DNA of 19,785 bases from VGDP01 sp040905845 (lineage in GTDB: Bacteria > Pseudomonadota > Alphaproteobacteria > SP197): the NCBI GenBank assembly GCA_040905845.1, contig JBBDQV010000172.1, positions 1-19,785 of the forward strand, in the 5' to 3' direction. The notes under the pieces were generated by a model. The model was not told the origin of the DNA. It was given only the letters and a program-made list of their open reading frames with translations, and ran no database searches. Every line of letters starts with the position of its first letter. The first letter of the stretch is position 1. A program made the position numbers and the translations under genes. Positions 1 to 7,590 of this stretch are shown here, in pieces.

Positions 1-1877
1 CGACCGCCCGCGACCGGGGCATCGACGTCATAACGGGTTCCATGATCGTGGCGACGCACGGGCGCCTGGCGGTCAACGAGGTCTCGGTCGCCGCGATCGG
101 TTCGTTCGGGCGCGCCAGAACGCTCGGCTGCGACCTCGTGGCGGTCTCCGGCGGATGGAACCCGACCGTGCATCTGTTCAGCCAGTCCGGCGGACGGCTG
201 CGTTGGGACGACGGCATCGCCGCGTTCGTCCCCGAGCGGTCCGTGCAGGCCGAGCGCAGCGTCGGCGCCGCGCGCGGCCTGTTCGACCTGGCGGCGGCGC
301 TCGCCGACGGCCACGCGGCCGGGCTCGAAGCCGCCGAGGCGGTCGGGCACCCGGCCCGCGACGTCGAGCGGCCGACGGCCGCGCCGGGTGCGCCCTATCG
401 GATCACGCCGTTCTGGCGGGTCGAAGGCACCCGGCGCCGACAATGGATCGACCGGCTCATCGACGTGACGGTCGGCGACGTCGAGCTCGCCGTGCGCGAG
501 AATTTCGTCTCGGTCGAGCACCTGAAGCGCTACACCACCCTCGGCATGGCGACCGACCAGGGCAAGACGTCCAACGTCAACGGGCTCGCCGTGCTCGCCG
601 CCATCACAAGCCGGCCGATCGCCGAGGTCGGGACGACCACGTTCAGGCCGCCCTATGTCCCCGTCCCCTTCGCCACGCTGACGGGGCTCAGGCGCGGCCG
701 CCTGCACGCGCCGGTGCGTAGGCTACCCGCCCACGCCGCGCACGTTCGCGCCGGCGCCACGTTCGACGAGTACGGCGGCTGGCTGAGGCCCGCGTCTTAT
801 CCCGCCCCCGGCGAAGGCCGCGCGGCGGCCATCCAGCGCGAAGCGGCCCATCCGCGCCAGGCGGTCGGCCTGTTCGACGGCTCCTCGCTCGGCAAGATCG
901 AGGTCGCCGGTCCCGACGCGGCCCAGTTTCTCGACCTCATGTACTACAACGCGATCGGCGCGCTGACGCAGGGGCGCGTGCGCTACGCGCTGCTGCTCAA
1001 CGAGAACGGCAAGGTGTTCGACGACGGCGTTGTCGCGCGCCTGGGGCCGGAGCGCTTTCTCCTGTCGCCGTCGTCGAGCCACGCGGCGGCGGTTCATGCC
1101 GCGCTCGAGGAGTGGCGCCAGTGCGAGTACCCCCGGCTTCGCGTGTTCATCGAGGACCTGACCGCGTCGTGGGCGACCCTCGCGGTGACCGGCCCGCGCG
1201 CCCGCGGCATCATCGAGCGGCTCGACACCGACATCGCCCTCGATGCCCGATCGCTGCCCCACATGGCTGTCGCCGAGGGCCATTTGTGCGGTGTTCCGGC
1301 GCGCGTCGCCCGCGTGAGCTACACCGGCGAGGCGGGCTTCGAGATCAGCGTGCCGGCCGGCCATGCCGAGAGTTTGTGGGACCATCTGCTCGCGCTCGGC
1401 GCGCCTGACGGCATCGCGCCGATCGGGCTCGAGGCGCTCATGATCCTGCGCATGGAGAAGGGCTACATCCTGATCGGCGTCGATACCGACGGCAACACCG
1501 AGCCCCAGGACCTCGGCATGGCCGGCCCGCTGCGCTCGCGCACGGTCGACTTCGTCGGCCGGCGCTCGCTGATGCGCCCCGATTCGCGCCGCGCCGACCG
1601 TTTGCAGCTGGTCGGGCTGGCGGTCGAAGGCGACGCGGCTTTGCCGGCAGGCGCCCACGTCCTGGGCCCCGGCCCGAAGGGCGAGCGCAGCATCGGTCAC
1701 GTGAGCTCCGGCGCGTTCAGCCCGACGATCGGGCACGCGATCGCGCTCGCCGCCATCGAAGGCGGGCGCGGCCGCATGGGCGAGGCTATCGCCGTGTTCT
1801 CGCGGGGCGCGCGCTACCGCGCGCGCATCGTCTCGCCCACCTTCTACGACCCCGCGGGGGCGCGACTCCATGGCTGA
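1..1877 (+). CDS. soxA: Sarcosine oxidase alpha subunit, C-terminal part (5' truncated by window edge)
   Basis: Large subunit of heterotetrameric sarcosine oxidase, which oxidatively demethylates sarcosine to glycine and passes the one-carbon unit to tetrahydrofolate; cytoplasmic. The frame is open from base 3 (TARDRGIDVITGS before the first Met at 42), so the gene begins upstream. About 624 residues of a roughly 1000-residue family are present. The first ~90 visible residues are the end of the FAD/NAD-binding region (VSGGWNPTVHL, then FVPERSV). Next comes a SoxA-typical stretch with KRYTTLGMATDQGKTSN. From about residue 240 a GcvT-type folate-binding domain follows (VGLFDGSSLGKIEV, YTGEAGFEISVP, RMEKGYILIGVDTDGN). 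The stop lies 5 bp inside soxG, so the two reading frames overlap by 8 bp. The usual order is soxB-D-A-G, so soxB and soxD should lie to the left. Identification is firm; the N-terminal 2Fe-2S part is not visible. Confidence 0.93.
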   Translation, partial: TARDRGIDVITGSMIVATHGRLAVNEVSVAAIGSFGRARTLGCDLVAVSGGWNPTVHLFSQSGGRLRWDDGIAAFVPERSVQAERSVGAARGLFDLAAALADGHAAGLEAAEAVGHPARDVERPTAAPGAPYRITPFWRVEGTRRRQWIDRLIDVTVGDVELAVRENFVSVEHLKRYTTLGMATDQGKTSNVNGLAVLAAITSRPIAEVGTTTFRPPYVPVPFATLTGLRRGRLHAPVRRLPAHAAHVRAGATFDEYGGWLRPASYPAPGEGRAAAIQREAAHPRQAVGLFDGSSLGKIEVAGPDAAQFLDLMYYNAIGALTQGRVRYALLLNENGKVFDDGVVARLGPERFLLSPSSSHAAAVHAALEEWRQCEYPRLRVFIEDLTASWATLAVTGPRARGIIERLDTDIALDARSLPHMAVAEGHLCGVPARVARVSYTGEAGFEISVPAGHAESLWDHLLALGAPDGIAPIGLEALMILRMEKGYILIGVDTDGNTEPQDLGMAGPLRSRTVDFVGRRSLMRPDSRRADRLQLVGLAVEGDAALPAGAHVLGPGPKGERSIGHVSSGAFSPTIGHAIALAAIEGGRGRMGEAIAVFSRGARYRARIVSPTFYDPAGARLHG

Positions 1878-2432
1878 GCTCGGGCACGCCGCCGCCTTGG
1901 TCGTCGATCCGATCCGCCGCGAAAATCTTTCGATCGCTCCGGTTGGCCTCGCGGGGCAGGTCGTGCTGCGCGGGAAACCGCCGGCGCTCGCTCGCGCGGT
2001 CCGCGACGTCGTCGGCTGCGCGCTGCCCGAGAAGCCTTGCACGATCGAGCGGGGTCGCGACGCCGTGCTGTGGCTCGCGCCCGACCGCTGGTTGATCGTC
2101 TCGTCCGCGCGGCAGGGACGCGCGCTCNNNNNNNNNNGCTGGCCGGCGCCCACGTCCTTGTCGCCGACGCCAGCGACGGGCTTTCCGCCCTCGACGTGAC
2201 CGGCAGCGGCGCGCGCGATCTGCTCGCCTCCGCCTGCGGGCTCGATCTTCACCCCCGCGCGTTCCCGCCCGACCGGGTCGCGCGCACGCTCGCCGCCGGC
2301 GTCGACGTCGTGCTCTATCGGACCGAGAACCAAGACGGGTTCCGCCTGCACGTCGCGCGACCCGTGGCCGCGCACCTGTGGGATTGGCTGGCCGCGGCCG
2401 CGGGGGACGCGATGGATATCGGGAGAGTCTGA
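1870..2432 (+). CDS. soxG: Sarcosine oxidase gamma subunit, interrupted by an assembly gap
   Basis: Small gamma subunit of heterotetrameric sarcosine oxidase, a GcvT-like fold packing against SoxA. ATG at 1870 overlaps the soxA stop (translational coupling). The first 86 codons read MAELGHAAALVVDP to WLAPDRWLIVSSARQGRAL, including the family's LAPDRWL segment. Ten Ns follow. The protein resumes in a different frame as LAGAHVLVADASDGLSALDVTG and continues through LHVARPVAAHLWDWL to the stop at 2430-2432. Codons are complete at 2127 and restart at 2139, so the missing stretch must be 2 modulo 3 bases long if both flanks are right. About a dozen residues usually sit here. The frame change is therefore most simply a gap artefact, not a pseudogene. 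Family assignment rests on position after soxA and on both halves. Confidence 0.85.
2128..2137. other. Scaffold gap (10 N) inside soxG
   Basis: A run of exactly ten N. The reading frame of soxG differs on its two sides, so ten is a placeholder and not the true length. Confidence 0.95.
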
Positions 2433-2485
2433 CCCGGGACGCTTCGGCGCGTTTCGTTCGCGTAGAATCGCGGCGCCCTCACCCC

Positions 2486-2535
2486 GTGGCGGCGGTTGCC
2501 GCCCGCCGCCACGCGGGTAGGCGCGGTTGCCGCGC
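2486..2535. repeat. Two consecutive stem-loop palindromes
   Basis: Bases 2486-2495 (GTGGCGGCGG) pair perfectly with 2503-2512 around a 7-base loop. Bases 2521-2526 (GCGCGG) pair with 2530-2535 around TTG. They lie between convergent genes (soxG and the CbiX-like gene) in the 183 bp space 2433-2615, with the larger hairpin at 2549-2575. Neither is followed by a T-run. They may be REP-like elements or part of a bidirectional terminator. Confidence 0.5.
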
Positions 2536-2548
2536 CAACCCTGCGCAA

Positions 2549-2575
2549 CCCTCTCCCGCCATTGGCGGGAGAGGG
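2549..2575. terminator. Perfect 12-bp hairpin between convergent genes; REP-like or bidirectional terminator
   Basis: CCCTCTCCCGCC (2549-2560), loop ATT, then the exact reverse complement (2564-2575), followed by GCAGGGTGAGGGTG. The word resembles the dispersed CCCTCACCCTGCCCTCTCCCGC-type intergenic palindromes I know from GC-rich alphaproteobacteria. Its position between the ends of soxG and the opposite-strand gene fits transcript termination or 3'-end protection for both. There is no U-tract, so rho-independent action is uncertain. Confidence 0.55.
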
Positions 2576-2615
2576 CAGGGTGAGGGTGTGTGGTTCCAAC
2601 TCGAGGGAAGCCGCT

Positions 2616-3344
2616 TTAGCCCCGGCGCAGCGCGGCCCGCACCTTGCGCCGGACGATCGTCTCGAGCGCGCGGTCCTCGCCGATCGAGCCGGCGTAGCGG
2701 ACGTTGGCCCCGGCGCGACCGACGACGGCCCCGACGTCCTCGACGACGTGGCGACCCCGACCCAGGAAGAACGCGACGACCACGGTTCGTCCACGCACGC
2801 TCGCCAGCGTCGCGGCGAACGAAGGTTCGGCCTCGATGAACGCGGCCATGACGCCGCGAAAGACGCGCGGCCGGCGGATCCGTGCCGCGTGGTCGAGCGT
2901 CGACCTCTGGGCTCGGGGGTCGCGCGCGGCGCCGTGGCCGACACAGACGACCGTGACGTCGCGCGCTCGCCAGCCGGCTTCGCGGCACGTCTTCAAGGCG
3001 AGGGCCAAGCCGATATCGGCGACCGCGCGCGCCGTGCCAAGGGGTAGGCAAAGCCGAATTCGCCCCCTTCGGCCCGAGTGGGCGGCGCGCCGGACGATGT
3101 CGAACGTGGCGCCTTCGTTCATCAGCACGGGGACGACGACCCGAGCGCCCCGCGATTGTCCGATCGCCCGGACGATCGCCGAGCCGTCGGTCGCATCCAC
3201 TTCGATCACGCGCCCGACACCGGGTTCGCCCGCGAGCGCGGCGGCGAGCGGGGTTGTCGCCGGCCGGAAGCCCGCGCCCTTGGGCACTGGATGCCCCGCG
3301 AGGACGATGGTCGCGCCTCGCGCGGGGCCATCGAGGCGTGTCAT
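2616..3344 (-). CDS. CbiX/SirB-like chelatase family protein (two-half, degenerate first half)
   Basis: 242 residues resembling CbiX/SirB class II chelatases, which insert Co or Fe into sirohydrochlorin. The second half carries VCVGHGAARDP (His137) and FFLGRGRHVVEDV (His199), the two metal-site signatures of the fold. The first half looks like a divergent copy: LAGHPVPKG keeps a His (His18), but VVPVLMNEGATFDIV has Thr where the second His would be. This suggests an internal duplication in which only the C-terminal site is intact. ATG at 3344 follows a GAGG 9 bp upstream. No cobalamin or siroheme gene lies nearby, so a chelatase role is not supported by context. It is divergent from the 2OG oxygenase and convergent with soxG. 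The fold is fairly sure, the substrate unknown. Confidence 0.7.
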   Translation of the reverse strand: MTRLDGPARGATIVLAGHPVPKGAGFRPATTPLAAALAGEPGVGRVIEVDATDGSAIVRAIGQSRGARVVVPVLMNEGATFDIVRRAAHSGRRGRIRLCLPLGTARAVADIGLALALKTCREAGWRARDVTVVCVGHGAARDPRAQRSTLDHAARIRRPRVFRGVMAAFIEAEPSFAATLASVRGRTVVVAFFLGRGRHVVEDVGAVVGRAGANVRYAGSIGEDRALETIVRRKVRAALRRG

Positions 3345-3431
3345 GGCTGACCTCGCTCCCGGGCGGTCGAATCGTGCTCACCACTCCGGGTCAGTGATAG
3401 CATGACGCGTCTGGTCGAGATCGAGGCACCC
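3345..3431. promoter_or_regulatory. Divergent intergenic region between the CbiX-like gene and the 2OG oxygenase
   Basis: Short space between two outward-facing genes that must hold promoters for one or both. No convincing -35/-10 pair is visible. It includes the GAGG (3423-3426) that favours the oxygenase start at 3432. Confidence 0.3.
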
Positions 3432-4487
3432 ATGGCGAAACCGCAACGCGACGACGTCTTCGGATCCTTCGTGGACCTCGGCGCCAAGCGGCTCGACCCC
3501 GCTGCCCTGCCGGTCATCGACATCGGGCCGCTGGGCGATGGCACAGGGCACAAAGCCGCGTCGGTCGCCAAGGCGATCGGGCGGGCGTGCCGAGCCTCGG
3601 GCTTTTTCTACGTCGGGAATCACGGCATTCCCCAGCCGACCATCGCCGGATTGATCGCGGCAACGGCCGACTTTTTCGATCTGCCGCTCGAAACCAAGCT
3701 CGCGTACGACATCGACCTGTTCCACCGCCACCGCGGCTACGTGCCCTACGGCGGACTCTACGCCGATCCCACGGCGAACCCCGACGTGCAGGAAGGCTAC
3801 GAGGTCTCGCTCGAGTTGCCGGCCGACGACCCCGATTACCGCGCCGGCAACATGATGTACGGCCCCAACGTCTGGCCCGACGAGCTGCCCGGGTTCCGCG
3901 CCGGCGTCTACGGCTACTACGAGGCCGTCCTCGCCCTGGGGCGCCGGCTGTTTAGGGCCTTCGAGCTGACGCTCGGCCTGCCGGCGGGCTGGTTCGACGA
4001 CAAGACCGACAAGCCGATGGGCCAGCTCCGCCTCATCCATTGCCCGCCGCAGGACCGCATCGAGAAGGGCGACAGCATCGGCATCGGCGCGCACACCGAC
4101 TACGAGTGCTTCACCATGCTGCTGCAGACCGAGCACGGGCTTCAGGTCAAGAACGCCGACGGCGAGTGGATCGAGGCCCCGCCCCTTCCCGGCACCCTGG
4201 TCGTCAACATCGGCGACATGATGATGCGCTGGACCAACGGCAAGTTCGCCTCGACGCCCCATCGGGTCGTCAACCGATCGGGCCGCGAGCGCTACTCGTT
4301 CCCGTTCTTCTTCGGCGCCAACTATGACGCGGTCGCGTCTTGCCTGCCGGGCTTCTGCTCGGCCGAGCGGCCGGCCAAGTACCCGCCGACCGGGTGCGGG
4401 CTGTGGACCGAGGCCATGCTCACGGACGTCTACGCCTACCGCAAGCCTTGGCGCGGCAAGGTGCCGAACCCGGAGCTGGCGGCGTAG
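3432..4487 (+). CDS. 2-oxoglutarate/Fe(II)-dependent oxygenase, isopenicillin N synthase family
   Basis: Cytoplasmic non-haem iron oxygenase of the IPNS/2OG family, 351 residues. From ATG 3432 there is an N-terminal DIOX_N-like part (PVIDIGPL, GFFYVGNHGIP, DLPLETK) and then a jelly-roll with the metal triad His221-x-Asp223 (HTDYE) and His277 (STPHRVVN). The co-substrate-binding Arg287-x-Ser289 is present in RYSFPFF. The order and spacing match active family members. ATG 3432 has GAGG 5 bp upstream and is preferred; an in-frame ATG at 3402 would add 10 residues but lacks a clear ribosome site. The gene ends 17 bp from the end of the opposing GS-like gene. The substrate is unknown; an N-methyl or hydroxylation reaction on an amino acid or betaine would fit the neighbours but is only inference. 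Confidence 0.88.
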   Translation: MAKPQRDDVFGSFVDLGAKRLDPAALPVIDIGPLGDGTGHKAASVAKAIGRACRASGFFYVGNHGIPQPTIAGLIAATADFFDLPLETKLAYDIDLFHRHRGYVPYGGLYADPTANPDVQEGYEVSLELPADDPDYRAGNMMYGPNVWPDELPGFRAGVYGYYEAVLALGRRLFRAFELTLGLPAGWFDDKTDKPMGQLRLIHCPPQDRIEKGDSIGIGAHTDYECFTMLLQTEHGLQVKNADGEWIEAPPLPGTLVVNIGDMMMRWTNGKFASTPHRVVNRSGRERYSFPFFFGANYDAVASCLPGFCSAERPAKYPPTGCGLWTEAMLTDVYAYRKPWRGKVPNPELAA

Positions 4488-4504
4488 GCGCTCGCCAATC
4501 GCCT

Positions 4505-5866
4505 TCACATGGCTTCGAGGTAGCGCGCGCGTTCCTCGGCGGCGACGAAGCGCTGAACCACGGCGTCCTCGTGCCGGCGCGACGCGACGAAGTGGTCGAT
4601 GAAGTCGTCGCCGAACAACGCCCGCGCCGTGCGGCTGTGGCCGAGTCGATCGGCCGCCTCGGCGAGCGTCCGGGGCAGCGCCTGCAGGCCTTCGGGGACG
4701 CTGTCGCGCGCGTCGCCTTCGAGCGGCGCCGGCGGCTCCGCCTTGGTCTCGACGCCCCATAGCCCGGCGCCCAGCGCCATGGCGAGGGTCAGGTGTGGGT
4801 TGGTGTCGGCGGCCGGCACGCGGAACTCGATGCGCGTCGTCGCGGCGTCCCCCGCGACCGCTCGCACCGCCACGCTGTAGTTGCCAAACCCCCAGTTCGG
4901 CGAGCGCGGCGACCAGTTGCCCGGCACCATGCGCCGATAGGCGTTCGCCGTGTGGGTGCAGAGCGCCGTCGCCTCGGGTAAGAGGCGCAGCAGGCCGCCG
5001 ATGAAGTGACGCATGACGGGGCTGGCGCCGTCGGCCGACGCGGCATCGGCGAAGGCGGGCCGCCCGCTCGCCTTGTCGGAAAGCGACAGGTGCAGATGGC
5101 CCGACAGGCCTTGGAACCCGGCGCCGAGCTGCGCCATGAACGAGGCCGTCAGCCCGCGGCTGCGGCAGTAGGCCCGGGTGAAGGCCTTGAACAGCGCGTA
5201 GTCGTCGGCGGCGGGCAACGGCTCGCGCGCCTCGAGCGTCGCCTCGACGCAGCCGGGCCCGAGCTCGGTGCCCAGGCTGTAGAGCGGCACCTCGAGCCTG
5301 GCCATGACGGCCTCGAGCCCGGACAAGAGGTCGGCCCACGCCGCGCCCGAATCCGCGGCGTAGCAGTGGTTGTCGGGGACGAAGGCGCGCGGCGCGGCGA
5401 AGTGGCCCGCGCGCAGCGACTCCGCCGTCTCGGCAAGAACGGTGAACTCGCACTCGAACGCGGTGCGCACGGCGTAACCCATGGCGTCGGCCTTGGCGAT
5501 CTGGCGCGCGAGCAGGCGGCGCGGCGAATGCGCGGCCGACGGCCCGGTGAAGTCCGCCACGTAGAGCGCGGCGTCGGTCTCGAACGGATAGGCGCGTCCG
5601 CTCGTCGGGTCGATCTCGGCCGGCTCGGACAGGAAGGTCGACGCGCCGTCGAACACCGTCTCCGCCACGTCCCAGCGGTGCAGGACGTTCGGGAACGAGT
5701 ACGGCCCGTTCAGCGCCGCCACGGCGTGCCGCGTCGGCATGCGCCGCTCGCGCAGGCTCGCGTTGGTGTCGAAGATGCCGACATGGACCGTCTGGATGCG
5801 GCGCGCCTCGAGCGCCCCCGCCGCCGCCCCCGCCGTCGGCTGCGCCAAAGATGGCAAGCTGGTCAC
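4505..5866 (-). CDS. Glutamine synthetase-like gamma-glutamyl-amine ligase (PuuA/GmaS-type)
   Basis: ATP-dependent ligase of the glutamine synthetase superfamily, 453 residues, last gene of the nine-gene minus-strand operon. It starts at a GTG whose last two bases begin the permease stop (GTGA overlap), with AAGGGAGA just upstream. Visible motifs are FECEF (Glu138, Glu140), GTELGPG with Glu208, GLSGHLHLSL (His257, His259), NAYRRMVPG (308-316) and RIEFRVPAADTNPHL (345-359). Two positions depart from ammonia-using enzymes. The flap glutamate (PGYEAP in E. coli GlnA) is Trp318 (PGNWSP), and the Arg of the NRS motif is Tyr330 (NYS). That points to an amine other than ammonia, as in gamma-glutamylputrescine or gamma-glutamylmethylamide synthetases. 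Next to a polyamine-type transporter and a DadA-like oxidase, a Puu-like role is plausible. The substrate is not proven. Confidence 0.85.
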   Translation of the reverse strand: MTSLPSLAQPTAGAAAGALEARRIQTVHVGIFDTNASLRERRMPTRHAVAALNGPYSFPNVLHRWDVAETVFDGASTFLSEPAEIDPTSGRAYPFETDAALYVADFTGPSAAHSPRRLLARQIAKADAMGYAVRTAFECEFTVLAETAESLRAGHFAAPRAFVPDNHCYAADSGAAWADLLSGLEAVMARLEVPLYSLGTELGPGCVEATLEAREPLPAADDYALFKAFTRAYCRSRGLTASFMAQLGAGFQGLSGHLHLSLSDKASGRPAFADAASADGASPVMRHFIGGLLRLLPEATALCTHTANAYRRMVPGNWSPRSPNWGFGNYSVAVRAVAGDAATTRIEFRVPAADTNPHLTLAMALGAGLWGVETKAEPPAPLEGDARDSVPEGLQALPRTLAEAADRLGHSRTARALFGDDFIDHFVASRRHEDAVVQRFVAAEERARYLEAM

Positions 5867-6714
5867 CTGTCTCCCTTGTCGCTCAGCATATAGACCGACG
5901 CGAAGATGACCACGAGGGAGGAGACGACGATCACGGTGCCGATCGCGTTGATCTCGGGGGTGATGCCTTGCCGGAGCGTCGAGTAGATGTACATGGGAAG
6001 CGTGTTCTCGCGTCCGGTCAGGAAGAAGGTCACCGGGATCTCGTCGAACGAGAGCGTGAAGGCGAGCAGCGAGGAGCCGACAATCGCGGTTCGGATGTTG
6101 GGCAGCGTGACGAACCGGAACGTCTGCCAGGGCCGGGCGCCCAGGTCGTCGGAGGCTTCCTCGAGCCGCCGGTTGAACCGCTGCAGGCGCGCGAACACCT
6201 GGGTCACCACGACCGAGACCAGCGCCGTGCCGTGGCCGAGGATGACCGTCTCGAGGCTGAGGTTGAAGCCCATGACGCGGAACAGGTTCAGCATCGAAAT
6301 GCCCGTGATCAGCCCGGGCAGCACCAGCGGCAGCAGCACCGCGCGGCGGAACACGGTCTTGCCGGGGAAGTCGACGCGGTCGAGCGCGATCGCCGCCGGC
6401 ACGCCGAACGCGACGCAGATGACCGTCGCGGCGGTGGCGACGTAGAGGCTGTTCCCCAGCGCGCGCAGAAGGTCCTGGTTGGTGAACGCCGCTTCGTACC
6501 AGCGCCAGGTGAAGTCGCGCAGCGGCAGGGTCGTGACCGTGTTGTCGTTGAAGCTGAAGATGACGAGCACGACGATCGGCAGGTAGAGGAAGGCGACGAC
6601 GCACGCCGCCGCCGTGCCGAGCGCGCGGGCCGAGAAGCGTGGGCTGTGGAAGCCGAGGCGGCGCGCCGCGCCGGCGGACGCCGCGACCGGACCGATGTCG
6701 GCGGCGACGGTCAT
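5863..6714 (-). CDS. ABC transporter permease, PotC-like
   Basis: Inner-membrane permease of a spermidine/putrescine-type ABC importer, 283 residues. Hydrophobic helices include ACVVAFLYLPIVVLVIFSF near residue 40 and IGTVIVVSSLVVIFASVYML at the C-terminus. The cytoplasmic EAA loop, which contacts the ATPase, is seen as LEEASDDLGARPWQTF followed by VTLP. The N-terminal 30 residues are a non-membrane Ala-rich extension. The start lies 3 bp after the stop of the PotB-like permease, and the stop overlaps the GTG of the GS-like gene, so it is firmly inside the operon. Confidence 0.9.
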   Translation of the reverse strand: MTVAADIGPVAASAGAARRLGFHSPRFSARALGTAAACVVAFLYLPIVVLVIFSFNDNTVTTLPLRDFTWRWYEAAFTNQDLLRALGNSLYVATAATVICVAFGVPAAIALDRVDFPGKTVFRRAVLLPLVLPGLITGISMLNLFRVMGFNLSLETVILGHGTALVSVVVTQVFARLQRFNRRLEEASDDLGARPWQTFRFVTLPNIRTAIVGSSLLAFTLSFDEIPVTFFLTGRENTLPMYIYSTLRQGITPEINAIGTVIVVSSLVVIFASVYMLSDKGDR

Positions 6715-6717
6715 GGC

Positions 6718-7587
6718 TCAGGCCAGGTCGAGCCGGCCGGCGCGCTCGAGCCGGTCCGACAGAGTGATGATGGTCAGCACGATGAGCAGCATGACCATGC
6801 TCAGCGCGGACCCCAGGGGCCAGTTGAGCGCGGTGCCGAACTGCGATTGGACGACCGTGGCGATGAGCGCCCCGTCGGCCCCGCCGACCAGGAAAGGCGC
6901 GACGAAGTCGCCCATGGTGAGCGAGAACGTGAACGTCGCGCCCGCCAGGATGCCGGGCACCGACAAGGGCAGCGTGATGGCGAGGAACGTTCGCAGGCGC
7001 CCGACCCCGAGGTCCTTGGAGGCCTCGATCAGGCTGCGCGGGATCTTCTCGAGTGCCGTGAAGATGGGCATCACGCAGAACGGCACGAAGATGTAGGTCA
7101 GGGTGATGACCATGGCGAACTGGTTGTAGAGGAAGAGCGGGGTCGGCTCGTCGAGCAGCCCGATCCAGACCAGGAAGGAGTTGAGCACGCCCTCGCTGCC
7201 GAGGATCGTCTTCCACGTGTAGGCGCGCAGCAGGTACGACACCCACAGCGGCACGACGACCGCGACGTAGAGCGCGGCGCGGAGCCGCGGCGAGGCGATC
7301 TTGAACACCAGGAAGTAGGCGAGCGGATAGGCCAACGCCACGGCCGCGATGGTGACCAGCGAGGCGATCTTCATCGTGCGCAGCAGCACCTGGTAGTACT
7401 GCGCGTCGAGGAACAGGGCCAGATAGTTGCCGAGCTGGAAGTCCGGCACCATGGTCGGGAACCGGCGCGTGTAGAAGCTGTAGGTGAACATGATCGCGTA
7501 GGGCACGAACATGAACGCGAGCGTCCACGCGAGCGGCCCGCTCAGGATGCCGGCGGCGAACAGGCGACGGCGGTCCGCGAGCCTCAT
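6718..7587 (-). CDS. ABC transporter permease, PotB-like
   Basis: Second membrane subunit of the same importer, 289 residues. The first membrane segment is at about residues 18-38 (LAWTLAFMFVPYAIMFTYSF). Several further helices follow, with an EAA loop LIEASKDLGVGRLRTF followed by ITLP. The periplasmic loop after the first helix (FPTMVPDFQLGNYLALF) is typical of PotB/PotH proteins. The start is 3 bp after the ATPase stop and the stop is 3 bp before the next permease, so translation is probably coupled. Confidence 0.9.
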   Translation of the reverse strand: MRLADRRRLFAAGILSGPLAWTLAFMFVPYAIMFTYSFYTRRFPTMVPDFQLGNYLALFLDAQYYQVLLRTMKIASLVTIAAVALAYPLAYFLVFKIASPRLRAALYVAVVVPLWVSYLLRAYTWKTILGSEGVLNSFLVWIGLLDEPTPLFLYNQFAMVITLTYIFVPFCVMPIFTALEKIPRSLIEASKDLGVGRLRTFLAITLPLSVPGILAGATFTFSLTMGDFVAPFLVGGADGALIATVVQSQFGTALNWPLGSALSMVMLLIVLTIITLSDRLERAGRLDLA

Positions 7588-7590
7588 GGT

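Noticed and set aside
723..2375. Long minus-strand open frame opposite soxA/soxG.
   Set aside because: It has no domain signal, crosses an N gap, and is antisense to clear sarcosine oxidase genes.
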